From: Mytilus galloprovincialis
Taxonomy: Eukaryota; Mollusca; Bivalvia; Mytilida; Mytilidae
DNA length: 64,000 bases
Direction of reading: 5' to 3'
Assembly (NCBI RefSeq): GCF_965363235.1
Contig: NC_134845.1
Span: 33,156,154 to 33,220,153 of the forward strand
Below the pieces are notes generated by a model, which had not been told where the DNA came from, ran no database searches, and saw only the letters and a list, made by a program, of their open reading frames with translations. The position numbers and the translations under genes were made by a program. Below are positions 11,081 through 21,918 of this stretch, one piece after another (position 1 is the stretch's first letter; every line of letters begins with the position of its first letter).

Positions 11081-12440
11081 TCCCCGATGGTGGAATGTTC
11101 TATAACCATAAAATATTCGGGACTATCAATTTTTATACTGGAACTGCGACATCCTTTAATTCGAGATAAATTTCTTATATGCTGGGCTAATGTTTACTTA
11201 ACTACGTTATAGACACTCATTGAAGGTAGAAGAGCAAAGTTTCAAAATTTAGTTTACATGTGATGAGCAATATTCGACTGATCAGTAAACGTACGGTGTG
11301 CTTTACCCATCAGTTCGTAGAGCAAGAAATAGTTTGGACGAACAAGGACAATATTTTTCCAAATGGAATAGAAAAATAAAAATTGTTTGTTCCTACGATA
11401 TAATTATTTATAACTACGTTTCAACTGAAACTCTAACCACGAAGAAAAAATTAACGTTGCCATTCGTGCATAAGCATATTCGATCTAGCAATGTAAGCCC
11501 TATTAGTGGTAAAATGTCTCTCCGTCCCGACGTGGATGCGGACAAAGACATTTAAATACATTATATTCGGATAAACCAAGGAGGTATATATCTCATATAA
11601 CCTCCTTTGATAAACATAGTGAAGGAGAATATCGATACAATTAAGTTCGCTGTCTGGTCATGACATTCACAACATGACCTCTGGTATGCATTTTAAACCT
11701 GTATGACAATATTTCAGACCTTTAAAGAACATTCAAACGGACTTATTGATGGAGTATATAACTTTAGGTCACAGTTTGCTTTTCAGAATTCTCACCAAAC
11801 CACGTTAAAAACGAAAAACTACTTCGACCAACAACTTAGATAACTGTGATAAAGAAGTGAATCATTGGGTTGCCTCAAATATCCTAGTATTTAATTTACC
11901 GATTTCTTATCATTACCAGCAATAAACAACATTTTGGAAAGGTTCTGATCTATAACGGACCGAAATTCTACTATATAATTTTCAAAAACAAATACAACAC
12001 CGTGAATGGTAAACGTGTTTGAGTTTATTGTAATTTAATGTTGAATTTATAAATATAAGATTTAGAGTCAAACCGGACTCTACTTGTCGAGCCTCGTTAT
12101 ATCAAAAAAAGTTTCAGTCTATACCCTTATTATTTCTTTGTCAAACCTTTTAAATTGATTTGACGTTGGGTTTTTTAATGAAAAGCATTTAACAAAAAAA
12201 AAGGTATTTTTGATATTTAATTTTGTTTATAATTTATATATCAATAGTTTAACATACCTTTATCAGGAAAACAAATAAATCTATGTTAACGTTTGAAACT
12301 ATGGTTACTTTTTTTCTGTATGTCTATGTCCATTGAAATATTATACACATTGGAAAATATCCAACAAATAATGTATAGTAGCTAGAAATTAGACCGTGTA
12401 TTAGACACATTCCTCATCAAACGAAACCGAAACTGATTTC
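11081..12440 (+). repeat. Older dispersed repeat, copy 2 (without the retrotransposon)
   Basis: Same family as 5066-7150 and the flank before 183. It is uninterrupted across the position where the retrotransposon sits in copy 1, giving the presumed empty site near 11,105 (tataaccataaaatattcg). In place of 820 bp in copy 1 there is a short hairpin, aaggaggt...acctcctt, at 11,580-11,607. Both copies contain atgtctctccg(c/t)cccga, at 5467 and 11,514. Confidence 0.65.
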
Positions 12441-13167
12441 AATCTGTGAAGGTCATGTCGTCTCAAACTGTCGTGACTTAGAAAGCCTGATTTCATATAT
12501 ATCTTATTTTTTTCTAGGTATACATGAACACCAGGAAATTTATGTTCAGACTTATATTTTGTCATTGCCAACAGATGACAATACTAATGACATCTGAACG
12601 CTAAATCCATTTGATTTTTTAGATGTACTGATTTATTTTTTAATCTGATATAAACGGTTTTTTTATTGGTTATTGTTGGCTTTGAGTTTTGAGTTACTGC
12701 GAGTACTCTCAGACCTGTAGTGTGTGTCTTTTATATCGTAAGAGGTGGATGAATACCCTTCCTGTCACGTCAAGTTTGTGTTTTTTTACAGGATTTTTTC
12801 TACTTTGTATTGATCAAACGAGTTGAGCACTATTCAACTAGTTGTAATAGTTTATTATTATGCTTTGCTGTAACACCACACTGGGGACGGTTTAGTGGTT
12901 GATGTTTGTTCATGTCTGTCATATTTGTTTTTCGTATATTTTTTTGTTATAAATTCTGTAGTTAGTTCGGTCACATAAATTGTTTCATATTTGTCATGTT
13001 GGGGCCTTTGATATCTGACTATGCGGTATGGGAGTTTCTCATTGTTGAAGGCTGTACGAATATCTATTATTGCTTGCATCCTTTGAATTTAAACGTTAAT
13101 GAATAGTTGTCTCATTGTGAATTATTCAACATCTCCTTAATTTTTTATATATTACAACCTATTTTCA
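12441..13167. other. Noncoding with a mussel-type repeat fragment
   Basis: The stretch 13,010-13,070 (tgactatgcggtatggg, ttctcattgttgaagg) belongs to a dispersed family also seen at 30,380-30,487 and, in reverse, at 56,530-56,580. Otherwise no gene or clear structure is seen. Confidence 0.5.
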
Positions 13168-13733
13168 TAAAATTGAGAATGGAAATGGGGAATGTGTCAA
13201 AGAGACAACAACCCGACCATAGAGCAAACAACAGCAGAAAGTCACCTACAGGTCTTCAATGCAGCGAGAAATTCCCGCACCCGGAGGCGTCCTTCAGCTG
13301 GCCCCTAAACAAATATATATACTGGTTCAAAGATAATGAACGCCATACTAAACTTCAAATTGTACACAAGAAACTAAAATTAAACATAATACAAGACTAA
13401 CAAAGGCCAGATGCTCTTGGCTTGGGACAGGCGCAAAAATGCGGCGGGGTTAAACATGTTTATGAGATCTTAACCTTTCCCCAATACCTCTAGCCAATGC
13501 AGAAAAGTAAACGCATAACAATACGCAAATTAAAATTCAGTTCAAGAGAAGTCCGAGTCTGATGTCAGAAGATGTAACAAAAGAAAATAAACAAAATGAC
13601 AATAATACATAAATAACATCAGACTACTAGCAGTTAACTGACATGCCAGCTCCAGACGTCAATTTAACTGATTGAAAGATTATGTCTTCATCATATGAAT
13701 ATCAGGCACAATCCTTCCCGTGAGGAGTTTAGT
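13168..13733 (-). mobile_element. Truncated retroelement tail, copy 1
   Basis: About 566 bp nearly identical in order to 13,912-14,464. It begins aaaattgagaatggaaatgg and ends near cgtgaggagtttagtat. The strand is given as minus because the second copy continues into a reverse transcriptase read on the minus strand, which suggests both are the 3' end of that element. A 97-codon frame on the plus strand is a chance frame within the repeat. Confidence 0.7.
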
Positions 13734-13911
13734 ATCATACTATCATAACAGATATGAAAGAACATAACCCGTGTCGTGCTAACAACTTGTTTTTAAATAA
13801 ATGTGTTTAGTTCCGATGCAAAGACCCTATAAGTGAATCAATATTAACGCCAAAATATGCAATCTTCAATGACCTGACAACAGTATCGTAACTATATCCC
13901 TTCTTAATAAT

Positions 13912-15055
13912 AAAATTGAGAATGGAAATGGGGAATGTGCCAAAGAGACAACAACCCGACCATAGAGCAAACAACAGCAGAAGGTCACCAACAGGTCTTC
14001 AATGCAACGAGAAATTCTCGCACCCGGAGGCGTCCTTCAGCTGGCCCCTAAACAAATATATACTAGTTTAGTGATAATGAACACCATACTAAACTCCAAA
14101 TTGTACACAAGAAACTAAAAGTTAAAATAATACAAGACTAACAAAGGCCAGAGGCTCCTGACTTGGGACAGGCGCAAAAATGCGGCGGGGTTAAACATGT
14201 TTATGAGATCTTAACCCTCCCCCTATACCTCTAGCTAATGCAGAAAAATAAACGCACATTAAAATTCAGTTCAAGAGAAGTCCGAGTCTGATGTCAGAAG
14301 ATGGAACCAAAGAAAATAAATAAAATGACAATAATACATAAATAACATCAGACTACTAGCAGTTAACTGATTTGCAAGCTCCAGACTTCAATTAAACTGA
14401 TTGAAAAATTATGTCTTCATCATATGAATATCAGGCACAATCCTCCCCGTGAGGGGTTTAGTATATTTAAAGGTTTTGTTAGCTTCTGAGGTGAATACTG
14501 ACATTTTTGTGCTTTATAAAGAATATTTCCATAAAATATTGGATGTGAAATACCTGAACGTATAAGAAGTCTGCATGTTGAGCTATATTTATGAATAATG
14601 TCCTTATACCGATGATAAAATTTAGTAAATGTTTTGACTAGTGTGTGATATCGAAAACCCTGGTTATACATAAATTTCTTTCGTTAAAATCTAAAACATT
14701 GTGACATACACGAGCGAATCGTACAAGTAGAGATATATAAACACCGTAAGATGGTGACAAGGGAACGTCACTATCTAAAAATGGATAATTAACGATAGGA
14801 AATGAGAAATCATCTCTTTTATCATAAAGTTTAGTATTAAGCTTTCCGTTAATGATATAGATATCACGATTGAGGAAAGGGCAGTGGTCATTGTTGGTAT
14901 TAGATTTATTTAAAGTGAGTTCAACAGGATACGTTTCTTTATACATATACATACTGAAGTCGTCATTATTGAGAGCCAAAATATCATCCAAATATTTAAA
15001 AGTATTATTACATTTGTGTATCAGATGTTGTTTCGATGGGTCTTTGTTGATTTAA
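13912..15055 (-). mobile_element. 5'-truncated reverse-transcriptase retroelement with 3' tail
   Basis: On the minus strand the coding fragment from 15,050 to about 14,420 runs directly into the ~550 bp tail 14,464-13,912, which is shared with 13,168-13,733. The simplest reading is one 5'-truncated element with coding end plus 3' untranslated region. The family is probably Penelope-like or another non-LTR group; no endonuclease domain is visible to decide. The 5' break is near 15,055, where a different repeat begins. Confidence 0.65.
14420..15050 (-). pseudogene. Reverse transcriptase C-terminal fragment, frameshifted
   Basis: The minus strand reads the RT catalytic motif KYLDDIL (YLDD at 14,983-14,994), then KSNTNNDHCPFLNRDIYI, KLYDKRDDFSFPIVNYPF and PSYGVYISLLVRFAR. 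This order is common in RT proteins of mollusc and cnidarian repeats. The frame breaks near 14,650-14,680 and continues in another with GFRYHTLVKTFTKFYHRYKD and SGISHPIFYGN, ending at 14,420. The N-terminal fingers and palm are missing, so it cannot be active. Assignment to Penelope-like elements is from memory and moderate only. Confidence 0.75.
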
Positions 15056-15796
15056 GTCATAAATCTATTATAGCTGACTATGCGGTTTCGGTTAATGTAA
15101 AACAAATCTTGGATTTTGTATTTATCGTACGTAAGCAGACGGCAATGTAAACAGAGGTGAAAATATCAAATAGTTTATCAAACTCTTAAGTCGAAACAAA
15201 CAGACAATGCCATGCCATGGTAAGAAAATAAAACCGAACAAAACAATACCAACAGATGAGAATAAATTATTATGAAAAGTATAGTGGCCCCTCTCATTTA
15301 GAAAAGTTGTTTAAAATACAATGAATATTTTCCCCTTTTAAGTTAAAATCAAAGCGCTGAAGGCAGTTAACCAAAACCCCAGGCAAACGTAATTATGAAA
15401 ACTGTGGCAATGTTGCTTCAACATTTAACATTCATATTATAGTACATTTATGTTTATCATGTTTAACTAATGAATTAATTATTAAGGCAAATAATGTATA
15501 TGTTATCACGGTTTCAAAAGCAATGCATATATCAATGTATATTTTTTATGTTGAGTCTGCAGTGGTACAAGTTCGCAATGGTTGAAGTTGTTCTACGTTG
15601 GTTTTAGTTGACTGCTAGTAGTACAAGTTGACTTATTACGAACATGTTATAGTATTAATGGACTGGTTTCCCTGGGAAAAAACGCAGTTTGTGTTCTATA
15701 GTACAAAGGTTATGAGACACGAAACAGATAAATGTTCACTATTACAGGAATCAAAGGTGAGGTCTGACTGACCTGCCCATAGTAAATGTAAATGAT
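15056..15796. other. Noncoding, small repeat fragments
   Basis: The first ~40 bases (tatagctgactatgcgg) are another fragment of the family at 13,010 and 30,380. The rest is AT-rich without genes. Confidence 0.4.
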
Positions 15797-16760
15797 TTGT
15801 TATTTTGTCCCATACATTAATATTTATGGTTTAGGGGTGGGGATCTCGACGGTTTTCAAGTTCTCAAACAGGAAGGGGTAGGGTGACCCTAGTAACTTCC
15901 CCTATATTTCATTTTATTTGTTATATTGTCCTATACATGAATATATATGGTTTACGGGTGGGGATCTCATCGGTTTCCAAGTTCTCAAACAGGAGGGTAG
16001 GGTGAACCCAGGGACTCAACCTATATTTCATTTAATTAGTTATATTGGCCCATACATTAATATCTATTGTTTCTGTGTGGGGATGTCAAGTTCTCAAACA
16101 GGAGAGGTGGGGTGATCACAGGAACTTCCCCTATATTACATTTGATTTGTTATATTGTTCCATACATGAGTATACTAGTATATGGTTTAGGGGTGAGAAT
16201 CTTGACCATTTCCAAGTTCTCAAACAGGAGGGTGTACGGTGACCCCAGGGACTCCCCTATATTTCATTTGAAATGTTGTATTGTCCCATACATGAATATA
16301 TACGGTTAAGGGGTAGGGATCTCAACGGTTTTCAAATTCTCAAACAGGAGGGGGTGGGGTGACCCAAGGAACTCCCCCTATATTTTATCTAATTTGTTAT
16401 ATTGTCCCATACATGAATATATCTGGTTTAGGGCTGGGGATCTGGCCGGTTATAAATTCTTAAACACGGGGGGTGGGGTGACCCCTTGCGACTTTCCCTG
16501 TATTTCATTTGATTTTTCATATTGTCACAAACATGAATATATATGGTTAAGGAATGGGGATCTCGACCGTTTCCAAGTTCTCAAACAGGAGGGGGTGAAT
16601 GACTCCAGGGACTCCCCCTATATTTTATTAAATTTATTATATTGTCCTATACTTGAATATATGGTTTAGGGGTTAGGATCTCGACCGTTTCCGAGTTATC
16701 AAACAGGAGGGGGTAGAGTGGCCTAAAGGACACCACTTTTATATCATATGATTTGCTTAC
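15797..16760. repeat. Tandem array, eight ~120 bp units
   Basis: The landmark ttctcaaacagg (or a one- or two-base variant) occurs at 15,861, 15,982, 16,091, 16,217, 16,337, 16,457, 16,578 and 16,696. Spacings are 109-126 bp. Each unit has a 'gtcccatacatgaatatatatgg' type segment, 'ggggatctcgac' and a G-rich run after the landmark. Several short frames cross unit borders because the period is close to a multiple of three; they are not genes. Confidence 0.9.
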
Positions 16761-17190
16761 ATTCAGGTATTATATAATATAGTTGCATTATTTGTGAAAA
16801 TAAAGTAAGAAACTTCCAGCTACTTTAATTGACCCTTCAAAATTGAGAAAACATACCCCTTTAAAATTACAGTAATCTGTTTACACTTTAAAATCATCTC
16901 ACATGCATTATCATCATTTATCACTGATAAAAGAAAATTTATACTGTGACCATGAACATATATATTGTTAGCTATACTGTTCCCAGCTGTCACATTGTAT
17001 TGGATTTTGACATTAAAATTTGTCAAAAAGAAATTTTGAGTGTCTGTATAAAATAATTTCTGCTGTTTCTTTTTTTAACATATTTTCTTTTTTTAACATA
17101 TATCTTTTGGTTTTCAATTCTAGTGTTTATATTAATTTACTATGCATAGATGTATTTTGTCACCTGTCTGGATTTTTTTTGTAGTTGATC
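16761..17190. other. AT-rich noncoding DNA
   Basis: No gene is seen. A short direct duplication, ttctttttttaacatat, occurs at 17,065-17,105. Confidence 0.35.
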
Positions 17191-17585
17191 GCCAAAACCC
17201 GGAATTAACATTATCCGCTTCCGGAATCAGATCCGATTTTGTAAAATGTTGTCTTCACGGCAGCCATTTTATTGTGTTTACAATATCGTTTTTGTCAATC
17301 AGATACTCAAATTTACACATTATTTGTCGGCTATTTTCTGTATAAAGCTAGCTGTTGAACAAAATGAACATCGCTGTCATGAATTAAAATGATGAAAATA
17401 AGTTTTTAGATCGTTTATTTGGAGACTTTGGTGAAAAGGTTTGCAAAGTAATTTCTTATTTTCTTTCAAGTGGAAGGTGACTCCGTCGGGCTTAGCTAGA
17501 AACCAAATCGAATTTCCGCGTGCAAAAGTGGAAGGTCGCGGACCTCGGACTACCGCTAATTTGCAACCCTGCCTCCAAATTGAAA
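17191..17585. other. CpG-richer block of unknown role
   Basis: In an otherwise CpG-poor, AT-rich region this block has many CpG sites (for example ccgcttccgg, gtcgcggacctcgg, ccgcgtgc). It contains cggcagccattttat at about 17,255-17,270, resembling a YY1-type GCCAT site, and a twice-used tggaaggt phrase. It could be a promoter or first exon of an unseen gene or a young repeat. No ORF with family resemblance is found. Confidence 0.3.
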
Positions 17586-20500
17586 AGATATGAAAATTTC
17601 GTCTTCTAATTTGGAATTGCCGCCAACAGCATGAACAGTTGAAATTGTTATATAATAGACTACTGATGTTGTACTACGTATTGATGACAAACAATATTCC
17701 TACGACTTTTGTCAGTTGGGAAATCTGAACTACTTGTCTTAAGAGATTTTCGGCGATTAAATATTTCATACAATTGTTCTTTGACATCTTAGCCAAAAGC
17801 ACAGGTCATAATAAACTACACAAGGATTCCTAATGAGCACTACTTCCTATGTATAACTTCAAAACTTTTGGATGATTCGACGATCATTTAGGTTTTCTGG
17901 TCATATTTTTTATAATCCAGAATAAAAAGTATTAAAAAAGTATTCAATTAGTTATATATAACATAGTAGCCAGCTAGATAATAACGATGGCAAGTACTCC
18001 AGCATTTATTGGATGGAACACAAATCTAAGGTGCTCGAATAATGCAGCTAAACTGCTTAAAAACTAGTAAATTCATCATAAGATCATTAAATTAAAACAT
18101 TTAATAAAGACCTGCTGCTTTTTATGTTAGTCTCGTCTTTTTAAGTATTCCCCTTAGTATGCAATGTTTGTTTCAAACAATGGATTATTTTCCTAGTATT
18201 TCCTTTGCTGTAAATTTAAAGGGGACATCCATTTTTTTTTTGTTCAATACAACTTTTTACCTGTTTTACCCTCAGTATTAATGCAGTATTTATAATCTAG
18301 GCTTTTACTTTTTTGGGAGTTTTTTTTCTTGATACCTAATTAGATCAAGTAGCAATAGAAGTGGGATGATATGAAAGGATATATATTAACAAAAGCAAAA
18401 CAATGATATGTTTAGGTCTTCTATTCTTTCAAGTGTCAGGCTTCAAAGTAGTTGGTTCACTATCCTTATGTCCTGATTTCTGTGAAAGAAGTTGCAGCCC
18501 AACAAAAAATCAAAAATTATAACATTAAGTACATCCTGCACAATGAAAAAGCTCTAGCTTGAAAACTGTAGAAGTTGTGTTAGCAAATGGATATAGAATT
18601 TTAATCCATCAGATTTCTTACAAACAAAACTCACTTTATCCCTTTGTTGAATGTTTTGATTTCAATTGTATGTTCAACAAACATATCAATAACATAAAGA
18701 AGACTAGTAATGCATAAATCCCAATACTTTGACAGAATAGAGAGTGATTGGAATCAAGGCATTAAATGATACATTGACAAACTAAATATTTTGTTTATAC
18801 ATTTTATTATTATTTCATACATAAAATGTATTTGATATTATTTGCAATATTTATTGCTGCACTATGTCAGCAAGCTTCTGATTGTAATTAATTATAACAA
18901 TATTAATAATAAATAAGCCAATACATAAATTGTTCTATGGCAATGTATGATATATATAAAAAGATCTTGATCTTTTAAAGGAAAACTTACACTAATATGT
19001 TTGACAACTTGATGTGATTCCAGATTCTGGTACATTGACTAATTCAAAAATACATTTTTTTACGTCTGAATGCATATGAAAGTATTCTTTTAGATAATTA
19101 ACTAAACATTAACAAAATGCTAAATTTAAAAGCTGAAAGATAATACATACTACATCTTTTCACTTCAAATGCTATTTATATTGCAGTGTATAGTTACACA
19201 TAATCAAGTTTTACCAAAGTATCTTTGTTAAAATATATTAAAGCATCAGACTTGTAAAATGTATGTTCTTCCAAAAGATCAAAATCCAGAGACAATGACA
19301 TCCTGATTCTACAGGAACAAAAGATAAATGAGCAAAAATGGATAACATTTCTACAAGACACTTTGAAATTCTATTCCAGCAACTGATATAAATACTGTAG
19401 TCTATTTCATATCTAAAGACTGAAATAACATACAACTATAGTTTGTTATGATATGGAATGAAAAATCAAATTAAGTAATAACCTATGCAATATAATGGAC
19501 CCATCTTTTTTAAATAATGAGGATTTATCACCTTTAAGCAACAAAATACTTATTTTCTAAATGTAGTAAATTCATGTTGGTCATAACAAAATAAGTTAGT
19601 TCCTGACCACTGTCATAATTTCTCATATATAATATACTGATTTAATTACAATGTCATGGATACATATTCTATGTCAACTATACTGTAAATCCTTAACAGC
19701 ATTTTTTTCACTATTCCATCTGTACATATATGTTGCAAACTTTCACAGATATTTAGACATTTGCAAACTTACCAATTCAACATGCATTCCTCATTCATAA
19801 CACTTTGTTTACTCTTTATCACTCATACATATCTTTGGAACAATTACTTTCAGTTTTATCGAGTTCATTTAAACTGTATACCAAGTTGACAATGACAAAT
19901 TCATAGGTTTACTTCTTAAACAAGATTATAACTATTTTTTATATTGGTACACATTGTCTTCATAAAGGGAAACACCTACATGTTGATTTATGGAGCTAAA
20001 CCCTTCAATTTGTTCAACAACTAAATCTGAGAACTAAATCTGAGACCCCAAATCACATTTTTCTTTCACTTGCAAACTATCATCCAAGACTTAAGCACTT
20101 ATATTTATTACAAAAAATATATTCTAAAAAACAAATGTCCTACATTTTTGAAATCAATTAACACATATGGTTCCACTATACAGTCATTCCTCTGCACAGA
20201 CATCAAATATATGGACACAAAGTGGATTGCAGCTTCCCATTTAAACAATATATATTAAAAGGAATGTTATTTTAGTACATTTAAATATACATAAAATGCT
20301 ATTTATAAAATTTACTCTATGTAAAATGGAGTTAAAATGGAGACACAATCATGAATATATTGATATATACTAAAACATTCTACAGAGTTATACATGTCGT
20401 GTAAAAAATTCACATCTCACTTTTGATCACAGCTAACAATAGTTGTCTTTGACACATGTATTTATATATGCACCACTAGTCATATTATAGGACATACCAC

Positions 20501-21732
20501 ACATTTGATTATATATTTTCTCATAATGCTGTGTATTCACAAAGTTAACATCCAACACTTGGTCAATTAAAAACACATATAGTTATCCATTAAACACAAA
20601 ACAAACAAATTCAAAGATTTAGATGAAGGCACATACAATTTTTATTGCATCCATATTTATAACAATCAGATATAATTCATTGGAAATAAAGCAAGAACTG
20701 AAACTTGTATACTGTGGATCATTATTATTCATTGGATACCAATTTTCTAAGATTTGTAGGTAACCAGGAGACATGAATTCAAATGTCCAATAAAATACAA
20801 ATTTTCTATAGGAATATATGCAGACTTTGACAAATCACAAGATTAAATATCCATGAAAATGTATGTTTTCCTCAATCCAATAAAGTTGGTTTTCATTGAA
20901 AATAAATGAATCCACAGAAAGTAATGTATTTTATATTTATATATCAATTTAGATAAACCAATTATTAATATATATATATTCCTGTTTTCGTCCTCATATT
21001 TATTGTTTAGCATGCATACAAAAAATAGCCACTTTCCATTTTTATAAAATAACATTCATGACATTGTTATGATCTTTTTTGTAACTTATTTCAGATCACC
21101 TTCTAATTTTTGTTAATTGTTAATGTAGTCTGAAATCTGATTGCCAGACAGTTTGAGTTTTCATAACAATACTATTTACCTAAAACAATTTAATTTCTTT
21201 AGACCATAAAACCTTATCATACAAACCCAGGAATATTTCTGGATTTCAAAATATATAAACTCCTGGTTAACTGCTATATCTAATTCTTACCAAAGCAAAA
21301 CAATGGGGCAATGGGGAGTATCAACCAACAGATTATAGAAAATGTGAACTGATATAATGTAATTGATCAGATAACATGTGGGTAACTATCAACCAATGAA
21401 AATCACCATTAATCAAAATATATATTCTGAGTTTCGGTCTCTGATCACGTTTTAAGTATGCAACTCTGGAATCTTAAAATATATGTTTTATTGTCATTTT
21501 ATTAATTAATATTTTATATTATTTGTAAAATGATTTTTTCAATCAATGTCTTACATATGGTTTTACTAAGAATACTGTTTCAGAAATATGAAGATGCTGT
21601 CAGTATAAATAAAAGTATTTCGAATCTGTTTCTTTTTTGATATTGTACTAATCCATGTATGATTTATTGTGTTTTAACAGCACATTCAACAACCCCATGG
21701 TGATACAACATTTCTCAAAATTGGGCTGTACA
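17586..21732. other. AT-rich downstream region of the LMO7-like gene
   Basis: No coding exon is recognised on either strand. The right part may be 3' untranslated sequence of the minus-strand gene if the nearest poly(A) signals are not used. Short frames here are AT-rich chance frames. Confidence 0.4.
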
Positions 21733-21738
21733 TTTATT
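21733..21738 (-). terminator. Candidate poly(A) signal of the LMO7-like gene
   Basis: AATAAA on the minus strand, about 155 bases after the stop codon. Further AATAAA hexamers follow at 21,663-21,668 and 21,487-21,492. Which is used cannot be told from sequence. Confidence 0.35.
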
Positions 21739-21892
21739 CTGATGTTTCCACAGGAATAACCTTCCAGCTTCTGATAATCCATGGATGAAGACTTTTTCAT
21801 GATATTATCTTGACTGTTTCTTATAACATATAAACATGATTTATCTTATATTTTGTTCCAATGCAGTTGTCATGGTGATATGGTGTTTTCTA

Positions 21893-21918
21893 TCAAACTT
21901 TGCTGAATTTCAATCCAG
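21893..21918 (-). CDS. LMO7: LMO7-like last coding exon (seven codons and stop)
   Basis: Acceptor tatttttcAG at 21,919-21,920. The CT completes an Ala codon, followed by GLKFSKV and TGA at 21,893-21,895. It is the first acceptor found that gives a short C-terminal tail in phase. The tail is too short to check by homology, so confidence is moderate. Confidence 0.6.

Noticed and set aside
13107..13400. 97-codon plus-strand frame
   Set aside because: Lies mostly inside the dispersed retroelement tail; the second copy at 13.9 kb does not preserve it.
16045..16669. Several 65-91 codon frames with similar sequence
   Set aside because: They are translations of the ~120 bp tandem array; the near-multiple-of-three period keeps frames open by chance.
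15797..16760. CRISPR-like repeat-spacer array
   Set aside because: Units are similar along their whole length, with no unique spacers, and the DNA is eukaryotic.
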